Notes under the pieces: generated by a model
Told to the model about the DNA's origin: nothing
The model's database searches: none
Seen by the model: only the letters and a program-made list of their open reading frames with translations
DNA from: Methylosinus sp. H3A
GTDB taxonomy: Bacteria > Pseudomonadota > Alphaproteobacteria > Rhizobiales > Beijerinckiaceae
Direction: 5' to 3'
NCBI RefSeq assembly: GCF_015709455.1
Contig: NZ_JADNQW010000005.1
Span: 124,001-188,000 of the forward strand
DNA: 64,000 bases
Translations under genes and position numbers: made by a program
In this document: positions 1 to 9,365 of the stretch, in pieces
Position numbering within the stretch: position 1 is the first letter of the stretch
Layout: each line of letters begins with the position of its first letter

Positions 1-2628
1 GGCGTCAAAAAGGTCGATATTCTCGGCGAACGCCCCGAGCGAATTTTCGTCAACTTCTCCTATGAGCGGCTCTCGACGCTCGGGATCGCCCCACGCGAAA
101 TCGTTGATGCCCTCAGGCGTCAGAACGCCGTTACCCCCGCTGGATCGATCGACGCCAACGGGCCGCAGGTCTTCATCCGCATCGACGGAGCTTTCGACAG
201 CCTGCAAAAAATCGCCGACACGCCTCTGGTCAGCGGCGGCCGTGTGCTGAAGCTGTCCGACATCGCGGATGTCACACGCGGCTACGAAGATCCGGCGACC
301 TATCTGATCCGTCACAATGGCGAGCCGGCCATGGCGCTCAGCCTCGTCATGAAGGAAGGAGTGAACGGCCTCGAGCTCGGGAAAGCGCTGGATGCGGAGG
401 AAGCCAAGATCGCGCAAGAACTGCCGGCCGGGCTCTCATTCACCAAGGTCAGCGATCAGGCCGTCAATATCGCGGAGTCGGTCGACGAGTTCATGCTCAA
501 ATTCTTCGTCGCCCTGGGCGTGGTGCTCGTCGTGAGCCTGGTCAGTCTCGGCTGGCGTGTCGGCATCGTGGTCGCGGCCGCAGTTCCGCTCACTCTCGCG
601 GCGGTTCTCGTCATCATGCTGGTCACAGACCGTGTGTTCGATCGCGTCACGCTCGGAGCCTTGATCATCTCGCTCGGACTCCTCGTCGACGACGCGATCA
701 TCGCCATCGAGATCATGGTGGTGAAGCTGGAAGAAGGCTTCGACCGCATCAAAGCGGCGGCTTATGCCTGGAGCAATACCGCCGCGCCGATGCTGTCTGG
801 CACGCTCGTGACCATCATCGGCTTCACGCCTGTCGGATTCGCGCGTTCGACGGCGGGCGAATATGCCGGCAATATTTTCTGGATCGTCGGTTTCGCGCTG
901 ATCACGTCTTGGATCGTCGCGGTGGTCTTTACTCCCTATTTGGGGGTGAAGCTGCTTCCCGACATCGAGCCGATCGAAGGCGGACATCATGCGATCTATG
1001 CGACGCCGAATTATCAGAAGCTTCGACGCCTCATAACATCGGCGGTGGATCAGAAATTCAAGGTCGCGGGGATCGTGATCGGATTATTCGTCCTCGCGGG
1101 CGCGGGAATGGGCGTCGTCAAGCAACAATTCTTCCCGACCTCGGATCGACCGGAAGTTCTGGCCGAAGTCCAGATGCCGGAAGGCTCGAGCATCGAGACG
1201 ACCAGCGCCGCGGCCGCGAAGCTGGAGAATTGGCTGAAGCAGCAGCCCGAAACGAAAATCGTCACGACCTATATCGGTCAGGGGGCGCCGCGTTTCTTTT
1301 TCTCCTATAGTCCCGAGCTCCCCGACCCGTCCTTCGCGAAGCTGATCGTCTTGACGCCGGATGCGGAGGCCCGCGACCGCCTCAAAATTCGCTTTCGAGA
1401 ACGCGTCGCCGAAGGGCTGGCGCCCGAGGCCCGCATTCGCGTGGCGCAACTAGTGTTCGGCCCCTACACGCATTTTCCAGTCTCGTTTCGCGTCATGGGG
1501 CCGGACACGACCGAGGTGCGCGCCATCGCCGATGAGGTGCTGGCGGTGATGCGAGCCAATCCGAATACGCGCCAAGTCAATCAGGACTGGGGCGAGCGTG
1601 CTCCGACAGTTCATTTTGTTCTGGATCAGGATCGCCTCCAGCTGATCGGCCTCACCTCCATCGACGTGGCGGAGCAGCTGCAGTTTCTGCTCACCGGCGT
1701 CACCGCCACTCAGGTGCGCGAGGATATTCGAATCGTCGATGTGGCGGGGCGCAGCGCGGGGCCGGAGCGTCTCGATCCGGTCAAGCTCGGGGACCTCACC
1801 CTGACCGGCAAGAGCGGGAATTCGATCCCGCTCAGCCAGATCGGCCACGTCGAGATTCGCCCGGAAGAGCCCATTTTGAGGCGGCGCGATCGGACGCCGA
1901 CGATCACGGTTCAATGCGACATCGACGAGGCGCTTCAGCCGCCGCAAGTCTCGGCGGAAATCCAGACGGCGCTGGCTCCGATCATCGCGCGCCTTCCCGA
2001 TCAATATCGGATCGAGATGGGCGGCAACGCCGAGGAATCGAACAAGGCCAATTCGGCGTTGGCTCCGATCTTCCCGATCATGATTCTGTTCACGCTGTTC
2101 GTCATCGTCCTTCAAGTCCGGTCCCTGCCGGCGATGGGAATGGTGTTTCTGACAGCTCCTCTGGGATTGCTCGGCACGGTTCCGATCCTGCTGCTGTTCG
2201 GGCAGCCCTTCGGCTTCAATGCAATCCTGGGACTGATCGGCCTCTCCGGCATTCTGATGCGCAATACCTTAATTCTGATCGGCCAGATTCAGACCAATGA
2301 GGCCGAGGGCTTGGACACCTATCACGCGGTTATCGAGGCGACTGTCCAACGCGCGCGCCCCGTGATCTTGACGGCGCTCGCCGCCGTCCTCGCTTTCATT
2401 CCGCTGACCCATTCGGTGTTCTGGGGCTCCATGGCCTATACGCTGATCGGAGGGACGGCTGTCGGCACCGTCTTGATCCTGCTCTTCCTTCCAGCGCTCT
2501 ACGCGATCTGGTTCAAAGTGAAGCCCTCGGGCGCGAGTCCGACTGAAAATGAACATGACGCCCTCGGGCTGTCGACCAGCCGCCATACATCTCATGACGT
2601 GAGTTTGGAGGTCGATTCGAAAGCGTAG
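1..2628 (+). CDS. RND efflux permease, AcrB/HAE1-like (5' truncated)
   Basis: The reading frame is open from base 1, so the gene starts outside the window; about 875 codons are visible, against roughly 1,030-1,050 in the family. It is an inner-membrane proton-driven pump subunit that works with a periplasmic adaptor and an outer-membrane channel. The first membrane block includes the proton-relay motif LLVDDAIIAIE. The second periplasmic part and a final membrane block (LGLLGTVPILLLF to FLPALYAIWFKV) follow. The hydrophilic tail after the last helix is short and normal. Substrate cannot be read from the sequence. The adaptor gene would be expected upstream, outside the window. Confidence 0.93.
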   Translation, partial: GVKKVDILGERPERIFVNFSYERLSTLGIAPREIVDALRRQNAVTPAGSIDANGPQVFIRIDGAFDSLQKIADTPLVSGGRVLKLSDIADVTRGYEDPATYLIRHNGEPAMALSLVMKEGVNGLELGKALDAEEAKIAQELPAGLSFTKVSDQAVNIAESVDEFMLKFFVALGVVLVVSLVSLGWRVGIVVAAAVPLTLAAVLVIMLVTDRVFDRVTLGALIISLGLLVDDAIIAIEIMVVKLEEGFDRIKAAAYAWSNTAAPMLSGTLVTIIGFTPVGFARSTAGEYAGNIFWIVGFALITSWIVAVVFTPYLGVKLLPDIEPIEGGHHAIYATPNYQKLRRLITSAVDQKFKVAGIVIGLFVLAGAGMGVVKQQFFPTSDRPEVLAEVQMPEGSSIETTSAAAAKLENWLKQQPETKIVTTYIGQGAPRFFFSYSPELPDPSFAKLIVLTPDAEARDRLKIRFRERVAEGLAPEARIRVAQLVFGPYTHFPVSFRVMGPDTTEVRAIADEVLAVMRANPNTRQVNQDWGERAPTVHFVLDQDRLQLIGLTSIDVAEQLQFLLTGVTATQVREDIRIVDVAGRSAGPERLDPVKLGDLTLTGKSGNSIPLSQIGHVEIRPEEPILRRRDRTPTITVQCDIDEALQPPQVSAEIQTALAPIIARLPDQYRIEMGGNAEESNKANSALAPIFPIMILFTLFVIVLQVRSLPAMGMVFLTAPLGLLGTVPILLLFGQPFGFNAILGLIGLSGILMRNTLILIGQIQTNEAEGLDTYHAVIEATVQRARPVILTALAAVLAFIPLTHSVFWGSMAYTLIGGTAVGTVLILLFLPALYAIWFKVKPSGASPTENEHDALGLSTSRHTSHDVSLEVDSKA

Positions 2629-2709
2629 CTCGAAAGCGGCGCCAGCATAATGGCCCGCTCAATGCGATGAAACCGCTCAGCTCAAACCGATCTACAAGGA
2701 GCCATGACA

Positions 2710-3450
2710 ATGGAAATCGCTGGAAAACTTGCGCTCGTGACTGGGGCCTCGGGCGGCATCGGCGCCGCGACCGCCCGCGCGCTCGCCGGCAAAGGAGCGC
2801 GCGTCATCTTGGTCGCGCGTTCAGGCGACAAACTGGCGCAATTGGCGCGAGAGATCGAAGCGGCCGGAGGCAACGCGCTCGCCATAGAGTGCGATCTCTC
2901 GAACTCCGATGAAATATCCCGCATGGGCGAACAAGTGCTCGAAAAGGCCGGAACGCCCGATATTATCATCAATAATGCCGGCTCTGGCCGCTGGCTCCCG
3001 ACTGTCGAAACGACCCCGCAGGAAGCTCGACAGATGATCGAGCTCCCTTATCTCGCCGCGTTCGACGTAACGAGATTCTTCCTTCCTGGACTGCTGGCGG
3101 CGCGGAGCGGCCATATCGTCAACGTGACCTCTCCGGCTTCTTATATGGTGTGGCCGAATGCCGCCGCTTACATTGCCGCACGCCAAGCCTTGAAGGGCTT
3201 TTCGGATGCTCTGCGCACGGAAGTCGAAGCGAAAGGCGTGTTCGTCAGCCTCGTCGTGCTCGGAGTCGTGGAGAGCAGCTATTGGGAGCATAACCCCGGA
3301 AGCAGAGAACATGCTTCGAAGGCCATTCCGCCGTTGACGACGGACCAGGCCGCCGATGCGATCATCAAGGCGATCGAGCGACGGAAGCGTCGTTTGGTTT
3401 CACCGGCGATCTTCCGGGCGATCTTTCTATTGCGGGCGCTGTTTTCCTGA
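2710..3450 (+). CDS. SDR family oxidoreductase with a YxxxR active site
   Basis: This is a Rossmann-fold short-chain dehydrogenase/reductase of 246 residues. TGASGGIG near the N terminus is the NAD(P) glycine motif and NNAG follows near residue 90. The Ser-Tyr region reads SPASYMVWPNAAAYIAARQ, so the usual YxxxK is YIAAR, with Arg in place of the catalytic Lys. A Shine-Dalgarno AAGGAG at 2696-2701 lies 8 bases before the ATG at 2710 and only 2 before an alternative ATG at 2704, so 2710 is preferred. It follows the RND gene by 80 bp on the same strand. Substrate is unknown; the Arg substitution leaves catalytic competence open. Confidence 0.88.
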   Translation: MEIAGKLALVTGASGGIGAATARALAGKGARVILVARSGDKLAQLAREIEAAGGNALAIECDLSNSDEISRMGEQVLEKAGTPDIIINNAGSGRWLPTVETTPQEARQMIELPYLAAFDVTRFFLPGLLAARSGHIVNVTSPASYMVWPNAAAYIAARQALKGFSDALRTEVEAKGVFVSLVVLGVVESSYWEHNPGSREHASKAIPPLTTDQAADAIIKAIERRKRRLVSPAIFRAIFLLRALFS

Positions 3451-3612
3451 AGCGCAGCCGGGAACTCCTGCGTCAGCGTCATGATCGATAGGCCGCCGCG
3501 CGCGCCGCCGGGAACCGTCTGCGCGCGGTGCTCGAACACTGCCGATCGTCTGGGCCACGGGCCGGATCCGTGAAGTTGCTTGGAATCAGGTCCGTCAACA
3601 CGGAGACACACT

Positions 3613-4797
3613 ATGAAAACGCGTGAGATCGTCATCTGTAGCCCTGTCCGGACGGCAATCGGAGCCTTCGGGGGTGCGCTCAAGGAGATCTCGGCGACAA
3701 CACTCGGCTCGACGGTCGTCGCGGAGACACTGCGCCGTTCAGGTCTCGACCCGACCCGAGTCGGCGGCGTCGTGATGGGCAATGTCATCCAGGCGGGCAA
3801 CCGCATGAACCCGGCGCGGCAGGCTGCGATCGGCGGCGGGCTGCCGGTGAGCATTCCCGCAATGACCGTAAACCGTGTCTGTGGGTCTGGCGCCCAAGCC
3901 ATCGCCACGGCCGCCACGGAAATCGTCGCAGGTGAGATCGACGTTGCGATCGCGGGCGGACTGGAGAGCATGGACCGCGCGCCGTACCTTCTCGGCAACG
4001 GCCGTTGGGGCTACCGGATGGGGGCGGCCGAGATCCTCGACAGCGCCGTCACAGACGGCCTCGAGGATGCATTCTCCGGCAAGCATTCCGGCTGGCACAC
4101 CGAAGACCTCGTCGCCCGCGCGGGGCTGACGCGGGAACAGCAGGACGCATTCGCCGTCCGCTCGCAACAAGCGTTCTCCCGCGCACGCGAGGCCGGTCTC
4201 TTTACGGACGAGATCGTGCCGATCGACGCGCCCGGTCGGAAGGGAAGCGTGCGGTTCGCTGTCGATGAAGCCCCACGTCCAGACACCACGATCGAGATAC
4301 TCGCAAAGCTTCGGCCAGCGTTCAGAGACGGTGGGACCATCACGGCCGGCAATGCGCCGGGTCTGAACAGCGGCGCCGCGGCCATGGTCGTCGCCGAACG
4401 CGGATTCGCCGAGGCGAACAGGATAGCGCCCATGGGCCGGCTCGTGGCCTCGGCTGTGGCTGCGGTCGAGCCAGGCCTATTCGGCATCGGTCCTGTGCCC
4501 GCCGTCCGAAAGGCGCTGGACCGTGCGGGTTGGAAGCTGGGGGACGTGGAGCGTTTCGAGATCAACGAAGCATTCGCCGCCGTGCCTCTCGCTGTCGCCG
4601 CCGAACTTGCGATACCTCTGGACCTCGTGAACGTGGTGGGAGGCGCGATCGCGCACGGCCATCCAATCGGGGCGACCGGCGCAATCCTCGTTACGCGCCT
4701 TCTCTATTCGATGCGGCGGGACGGACTCAGGCGTGGTGTCGTCACGCTCTGCATTGGCGGCGGGCAAGGCATCGCCCTTGCCCTAGAAGCGCAATGA
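3613..4797 (+). CDS. Thiolase / acetyl-CoA C-acyltransferase
   Basis: A 394-residue thiolase, the family's normal length, which condenses or cleaves acyl-CoA. The nucleophilic Cys is in VNRVCGSGAQA near residue 90. The NEAFA motif, GHPIGATGA with its active-site His, and the second Cys in CIGGGQG are all present and in order. ATG 3613 is chosen because GGAG lies 7 bases upstream and the protein then begins MKTREIVICSPVRTAIG, as family members do. It stands alone after the SDR gene, and a strong hairpin at 4870-4893 follows. Whether it is biosynthetic (acetoacetyl-CoA) or degradative cannot be decided from sequence. Confidence 0.93.
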   Translation: MKTREIVICSPVRTAIGAFGGALKEISATTLGSTVVAETLRRSGLDPTRVGGVVMGNVIQAGNRMNPARQAAIGGGLPVSIPAMTVNRVCGSGAQAIATAATEIVAGEIDVAIAGGLESMDRAPYLLGNGRWGYRMGAAEILDSAVTDGLEDAFSGKHSGWHTEDLVARAGLTREQQDAFAVRSQQAFSRAREAGLFTDEIVPIDAPGRKGSVRFAVDEAPRPDTTIEILAKLRPAFRDGGTITAGNAPGLNSGAAAMVVAERGFAEANRIAPMGRLVASAVAAVEPGLFGIGPVPAVRKALDRAGWKLGDVERFEINEAFAAVPLAVAAELAIPLDLVNVVGGAIAHGHPIGATGAILVTRLLYSMRRDGLRRGVVTLCIGGGQGIALALEAQ

Positions 4798-4869
4798 CGG
4801 AGGCTACGTTGGTCGTCGGCGGCTCCGAGACGGTGTCGACGGTGACTGAAGGGGTGGTTGGCGCCTTCG

Positions 4870-4893
4870 CGTTCTCCCTCCCAAGGGAGAACG
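4870..4893 (+). terminator. Hairpin after the thiolase gene
   Basis: A perfect 10-bp stem, CGTTCTCCCT paired with AGGGAGAACG around a CCCA loop, begins 73 bp after the thiolase stop. There is no T-run, so it is a candidate terminator or simple palindrome. The rest of 4798-5140 shows no convincing gene. Confidence 0.4.
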
Positions 4894-5139
4894 CTGGTGG
4901 TCTGCCCATGCGTGATGCGTCGTTGATGCTCGACGTCTCGGCGCCGCCGGCGTTTCGGCCGCGCACGCGCACTGGCTTGGACTGCGACTTCAGAGGCGCA
5001 TCGAGACGCGCTCCCGCGCCGCTAGCCTGCGTCATCCCGCAGCGTCGAGGATGACCCCAACCTTGGTAAGCCTGGATGGCTCCGGGGCCGAAACTGGTGG
5101 CAATGTGGCGACTTGAACGCACACGTCGAGTTATTGCCC

Positions 5140-5310
5140 GTCCACACAGAAGAAATAGCGCCGCGAACATCAGCCCGCCTTTGCGATCGCTCATCCGCCC
5201 TTCGGTCAGCATCATGACGAGCGGCTTGCCCGCGCCATCGCAGACGACAGGGAGCTTGGAGTTCAGCCCGCCCTTCGTGCGGCCAATACAGAGGAGAGCG
5301 CCACGAATCC
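5140..5310 (-). pseudogene. IS5-family transposase fragment
   Basis: On the minus strand one frame reads IGRTKGGLNSKLPVVCDG and then MMLTEGRMSDRKGG. This is the conserved middle of IS5/IS427-type transposases (compare GRSRGGLTTKIHA...LTEGQAHD). The frame is not continuous with any start, and neither the N-terminal nor the DDE C-terminal part can be followed. It is a decayed remnant; no terminal inverted repeats were found. Confidence 0.6.
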
Positions 5311-5643
5311 GAAGGCGACGTCGGGATCGGAGACCGCCCTGTCAATGAATGGATCGCATGGGCACAGACGAAAGCCGATACACTCCATCCCTTTCACGAC
5401 GGCCTCGCCGGCGTCTTCGACTCGATCAGCCACTGACGCCATTTTCGGCGAACCCTCGCCGCTGGCCCTTACCGACAACCGCATATCGGCCGATCCGGCG
5501 GCTCGGCAGGCTTCCTCCTTGCTGGCGCCTTGTTACGATTTTTTCTATTTCCAACAACCATCTGTATTTACACAACAAAATAGGTCTGTAATTCGCGACT
5601 GAAAATCCAGGTGTTGGTTTCCACAGCCCATCGCGCACGGATT

Positions 5644-6514
5644 TCACGCCGCCACACCACTCTTCCGGGCATGCAACTGCTCGGGTTTGAGATGCGTATA
5701 TCGTCGAAACATCTTCCAGTCTCGATGCCCTGTGACGAGCGCCACTTGCTCGATCGAAAAGCCAGCCTCGAAGAGGCGGCTCGCGCCTTCATGCCGTAAA
5801 TCGTGAAAATGAAGGTCGGAAATCTTGAGGGCGCGACATGTCCGACGAAACGCCGTCCCTACCGACCGGCTGTTATACGGAAAAATTCGACCCTTGCTGC
5901 TTTTCGAGGCTTCCTTCCGCTCGTGAACGAGAGCGCATGCGTCACGGAATTGTCAGCTGCGGCGTCAAATCGGATTTTGCGATGATGCGATCGATTTCGT
6001 CCTGCGTCGGCCGGCGATCGCGTTCGTTTCCCTTCCCGACCAATCCCAGACGGTTCAGCGCAATGCATGCGAGATCGGTCGGCTCCGTCGAAAGCTGAAT
6101 GCCGTGAACTGCCGCCGCATGCGACAAAATCGTTTTGACATAGCCGAGGCCGATGCCGAGCGTGACGGGGCCAGCTCCTTCCTTCGCTCTATCGCGACCG
6201 AATTGAATGAGCCTCCGAAATCTTCAATCGCCCGAGGCGACGCTCGAGAGATTTGAGGCTCGCGGCCTTCGACCGGCCGATCCGCTTTCCGACTTCCGCG
6301 AGATCGTCCCTATGGAGACGGACGAGATCGCCGAATGTTCGCGCCTTCTTGCGCGCGCGCTTCGATGGCGACTCGCCACGGTCGATCCGGCGCTCTATGT
6401 CGAGCGCCACTCCTCGGCGTCGCGCCGGCGGAGAAACGTCTCGTTGACGTATTTCCCCTTGCGTCGAACTCGAGCGCGCCAGGAGCCGGATTTGAGCCTC
6501 GTGAAGGTCGCCAT
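5644..6514 (-). pseudogene. Decayed tyrosine-recombinase integrase
   Basis: Read on the minus strand from the ATG at 6514, the pieces align in order with a Hyphomicrobiales phage/island integrase. MATFTRLKSGSWRARVRRKG shifts frame near 6408 into LDIERRIDRGESPSK and FGDLVRLHRDD. A second shift near 6190 leads to GPVTLGIGLGYVKTILSHAAAVHG and GLVGKGNERDRRPTQDEIDR. Near 5960 the frame changes again into RIFPYNSRSVGTAFRRTC, HFHDLRHEGASRLFEAG and VTGHRDWKMFRRYTH, ending at the stop 5644-5646. The segment with the first catalytic Arg (normally after the PTQDEIDR region) is deleted. HDLRH, TGHRDW and the Tyr of RRYTH survive. At least two frameshifts plus the deletion make it inactive. Confidence 0.85.
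6431..6514 (-). repeat. Integrase 5'-end repeat, copy A
   Basis: This ~84-bp stretch encodes the first codons of the decayed integrase and recurs almost unchanged at 7722-7806, 1,291 bp away in the same orientation. The two copies bracket the VapBC pair. Confidence 0.75.
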
Positions 6515-6620
6515 TTCGTGTGCGCTCTGTATGCACTGAGAAGTCGAAAAGGAACGAAAAGTGTCGTATCGAGGCGTGCGGGAGAGTGCGCACGCCCCGA
6601 CCTAGGGCCTTGAGAGTAAA

Positions 6621-6707
6621 ATGAAATCGCTTACAAAACAAGACATTAGATTCTCTACCGCGCCTATGATGGACTGGACTGAAGTCGTCGCTTTTTCAAA
6701 TACATAG
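6621..6707 (+). pseudogene. Possible dusA 5'-end fragment (island attachment site)
   Basis: A 28-codon reading frame starts at ATG 6621 and reads MKSLTKQDIRFSTAPMMDWT before losing similarity and stopping at 6705. RFSTAPMMDWT is the N-terminal signature of tRNA-dihydrouridine synthase A. Islands and prophages with a particular integrase family insert inside the 5' end of dusA, and the decayed integrase starts only about 100 bp away. I infer that bases around 6640-6680 are a leftover att site. No further dusA sequence follows, so the original gene has been lost or separated by a later event. The flanking stretches 6515-6620 and 6708-6820 hold no other gene I can support. Confidence 0.6.
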
Positions 6708-6820
6708 CAGCAGTCGTGTGCACGCCGTGTGCAGGGCTTGTTCTCTTTTTCTTCCTGCTCGCCCGGCCGCGCTGGAACGCGCCGCCCCTCTCCCGGACGC
6801 GAGTTTCCGGACGCCAATCG

Positions 6821-7228
6821 TTATGCCGCCCAATCCGTCACCAGCAGCCCTGGCACGCGCTCGAACTCGCGGCGGTTGAGCGTCACCAGCGCCGCGCCGC
6901 GCCGCCGCGCCTGCGCCGCGACGAGATAGTCGAAGGGGCCGATCGGCGTCCCCTGCCGTTCGAGGAACGCCCTTATGTCCGCCGCTTCGCGCGCATCCTC
7001 GGCGTCGAAAGCCGGCTGGCCGATCCCGGCCGATAAAAAGCCCTCGAGGAGGGCGCGCGCCTGTTCGGCTCGGTCGCTCTTGGCGATTCCATAATCGAGC
7101 TCGAACAGCACGATCGCGGGGACGATGAGCGCCGTTCCCGCCCTCAGCTCATTCTCGAGCCTCGTGGCGATCCAGGGCTTCCGCTTGTTCAGGGCGAAGA
7201 TGACGATGTTGGTGTCGAGACAAAACAT
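6821..7228 (-). CDS. vapC: VapC-like PIN-domain toxin
   Basis: A 135-residue PIN-domain protein, typical VapC size, predicted to be an Mg-dependent ribonuclease that blocks translation. Acidic residues are placed as expected: MFCLDTN at the N terminus, LFELDYG near residue 43, GPFDYLVAAQA near 95, and the VTLNRREFERV tail. The start at 7228 (MFCLDTNIVIF) is the family start. It lies 8 bp after the stop of the antitoxin gene, in the usual antitoxin-first order, and would be repressed by the VapBC complex. It sits in a scar of mobile DNA. Confidence 0.92.
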   Translation of the reverse strand: MFCLDTNIVIFALNKRKPWIATRLENELRAGTALIVPAIVLFELDYGIAKSDRAEQARALLEGFLSAGIGQPAFDAEDAREAADIRAFLERQGTPIGPFDYLVAAQARRRGAALVTLNRREFERVPGLLVTDWAA

Positions 7229-7236
7229 CGTCCGCG

Positions 7237-7524
7237 TCAATCGAATGAGATCGAGTCGTCGGGCTCGAGCGGCGGATCGTCGGGCAGACCATCGGGCAAG
7301 AAGTCGCGCGCGCCCAAGGCGTCGAGCCGCGCGCGCCAGGCCTCCACGTCGAACGGCTCCTTCTCCAAAGGCTCCAAGATCACCTTGTCGCCCACCTTGC
7401 TGACGCGCACCTCTTTCCCCTCGAACCGGAACTCCTTTGGCAGGCGCACGGCCTGGCTGCGGCCGTGCATGAACAGCTTGGCGGTCGCTTTTCGTTCGGT
7501 GGGCTTGCCGGCGCTCGCGGTCAT
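7237..7524 (-). CDS. vapB: VapB/AbrB-type antitoxin
   Basis: A 95-residue antitoxin. Residues about 13-55 ([20 protein letters not shown] then [15 protein letters not shown]) form a swapped-hairpin AbrB/MazE DNA-binding domain. The C-terminal part ([13 protein letters not shown], then acidic [11 protein letters not shown]) is the likely toxin-neutralising tail. It is transcribed just before vapC, with 8 bp between the two genes. The 5' region 7525-7721 holds no other gene and should carry the module's autoregulated promoter. Confidence 0.9.
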   Translation of the reverse strand: MTASAGKPTERKATAKLFMHGRSQAVRLPKEFRFEGKEVRVSKVGDKVILEPLEKEPFDVEAWRARLDALGARDFLPDGLPDDPPLEPDDSISFD

Positions 7525-7721
7525 CTCGCGTCTCGGTGGAGTGACGTCTATCTCTGGTAGATATCATGCGGCCAGAGCATCGGTCAATTCGTCGAGAAGC
7601 GCAGGCAGGCGCGCGCCGAACGGGGCGCGCGCCCGGACGTCCGCCACGGTCGGAGAAAGGTCGCAAAGGCGTCGTCGACCCGCCGTCCGGCGGCGATCTC
7701 ATCGACATGCTTGTCGAAAGA

Positions 7722-7806
7722 GAGAAACGTCTCGTTGACGGATTTCCCCTTGCGTCGAGCTCGAGCGCGCCAGGAGCCGGATTTGAGCTACGTGCAGGTC
7801 GTCCAT
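7722..7806 (-). repeat. Integrase 5'-end repeat, copy B
   Basis: Near-copy of 6431-6514, differing at a few bases and by one insertion near its end. It is not followed by recognisable integrase sequence. It marks a duplication, or a second lost island, on the other side of vapBC. The remaining stretch 7807-7969 shows no gene. Confidence 0.75.
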
Positions 7807-7969
7807 CGCCCCCCCCCGGGCGCGTCCAAGCGGCCGCCACGATTTTAGTCGCCCGAAGCGCATCCTTGTTACGCGCTGCGCATCAGCAGCCTCTGGCCCA
7901 CTGCCGAAATAGAGTTCCGCTGCTGCGAGCCGACACCGTCTTGCCCATCAGATCGCCTATTTTCATTTT

Positions 7970-9346
7970 TCAATGATGCTCATGCTGATCATGGCCGGAC
8001 GGTTGCGCTTTCGGGCTCTTCGTTTTCGTCACTCCATCATGCCGCGGCGCGTCTTTAGGGCGACCCTCGACCTCATGAGCGACGGTCCCCTCCGGGAACT
8101 CATATGGACCCGGGTCTTTATAGTCGTCGCGCGCCAGACCCTCTCGGATCTTCATGAGCGTGAACATGCCGCCCATTTCGATAGGTCCAAATTGGCCTGT
8201 TCCCGTCATCATGGGAAGCGCATTGTTCGGCCCAGGCATGTGCATCGACGCCATTTCGCCCATCCCGGACGAACCCATGGGCATGTAATCCGGAACCAAT
8301 TTGGTGATGGCTTCGACAATGCGGGGGCTCTGCTTCACTCCGATGAAAGTTCTCAAATCATGGCCCATCGCGTTCATCGTGTGATGCGACTTGTGGCAGT
8401 GCAAAGCCCAATCACCCGGGTTGTTCGCGACGAGCTCGAAGGCGCGAATTGTTCCGACAGGGACGTCTACGGTCGATTCGGGCATTTGAGCAGATCGAGG
8501 AATCCAGCCCCCATCCGTGCCCGTGACGACGAAATGGTGGCCATGCAGGTGAATCGGATGATTTGTCATGCTGAGATTCGCTATCCGCACGCGCACGCGA
8601 TCGTTCAAGCGTACAACGAGCGGGTCGATGCCGGGAAAGACCCGGTTATTGAATGTCCACATATTGAAGTTCGTCATCTCCACGACCTTGGGCACATAGG
8701 TTCCGGGATCGACATCATAGGTGGCCAACATGAACGCGAAATCGCGATCGACCCTATGCTGCTCGGGATCGCGCGAATGAACGACGATCATTCCCATCAA
8801 GCCCATCGCCATCTGCACCATTTCGTCCGAATGCGTGTGGTACATGAACGTCCCGCTCGTCTTCAGATCGAATTCGTAGACGAAGGTCTTGCCCGGCGGA
8901 ATATGAGGCTGCGTGACGCCGGCCACGCCATCCATGCCATTCGGCAACAAGATTCCATGCCAGTGGATCGAGGTGGGTTCCGGCAGCTTATTCGTCACGA
9001 AAATGCGGACCTTATCGCCTTCGACCACCTCTATGGTCGGACCCGGCGATTGGCCGTTATAGCCCCAAAGATGCACTTTCATCCCGGGCGCGAACTCACG
9101 CTCGACGGCTTCCGCGACGAGATGAAACTCTTTGACGCCCTCGTTCATGCGCCAGGGCAAGCTCCACCCGTTCAACGTCACGACGGGTCGGTATTCGGGA
9201 CCATTCGAGGGGGACAACGGAGGCTGTGTCGCCGCGCTCGTCGCATAATGAGCTTCCGGTATGCGCGCCGCTCGCGCGCGGCCGCTGAGAGCGGCGACGC
9301 TTACAAGTCCAGCCGCGGCGCCGATGAAGCTCCTTCGAGACATCAT
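7970..9346 (-). CDS. Tat-exported multicopper oxidase
   Basis: A 458-residue multicopper oxidase. The N terminus MMSRRSFIGAAAGLVSVAAL is a twin-arginine signal with a cleavable ARA site, so the folded, copper-loaded enzyme is exported. All four copper-binding motifs are visible: TSIHWHG, YHTHSDE, HPIHLHGHHF and the type-1/trinuclear motif HCHKSHHTMNAM. A Met-rich stretch near residues 365-385 (MPMGSSGMGEMASMHMPG) and a His-rich tail (GHDQHEHH) could bind extra copper. It is the third gene of an operon after the TolC-type gene, 19 bp downstream of it. It probably oxidises cuprous ion or sequesters copper in the periplasm, CopA/CueO fashion. Confidence 0.93.
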   Translation of the reverse strand: MMSRRSFIGAAAGLVSVAALSGRARAARIPEAHYATSAATQPPLSPSNGPEYRPVVTLNGWSLPWRMNEGVKEFHLVAEAVEREFAPGMKVHLWGYNGQSPGPTIEVVEGDKVRIFVTNKLPEPTSIHWHGILLPNGMDGVAGVTQPHIPPGKTFVYEFDLKTSGTFMYHTHSDEMVQMAMGLMGMIVVHSRDPEQHRVDRDFAFMLATYDVDPGTYVPKVVEMTNFNMWTFNNRVFPGIDPLVVRLNDRVRVRIANLSMTNHPIHLHGHHFVVTGTDGGWIPRSAQMPESTVDVPVGTIRAFELVANNPGDWALHCHKSHHTMNAMGHDLRTFIGVKQSPRIVEAITKLVPDYMPMGSSGMGEMASMHMPGPNNALPMMTGTGQFGPIEMGGMFTLMKIREGLARDDYKDPGPYEFPEGTVAHEVEGRPKDAPRHDGVTKTKSPKAQPSGHDQHEHH

Positions 9347-9365
9347 TGTTTGTCCCCCTCATTCG

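Noticed and set aside
6821..7840. A 339-codon minus-strand frame as one large gene
   Set aside because: Only the last 135 codons (from 7228) are VapC. The upstream part is out-of-frame translation through the vapB gene and the integrase repeat.
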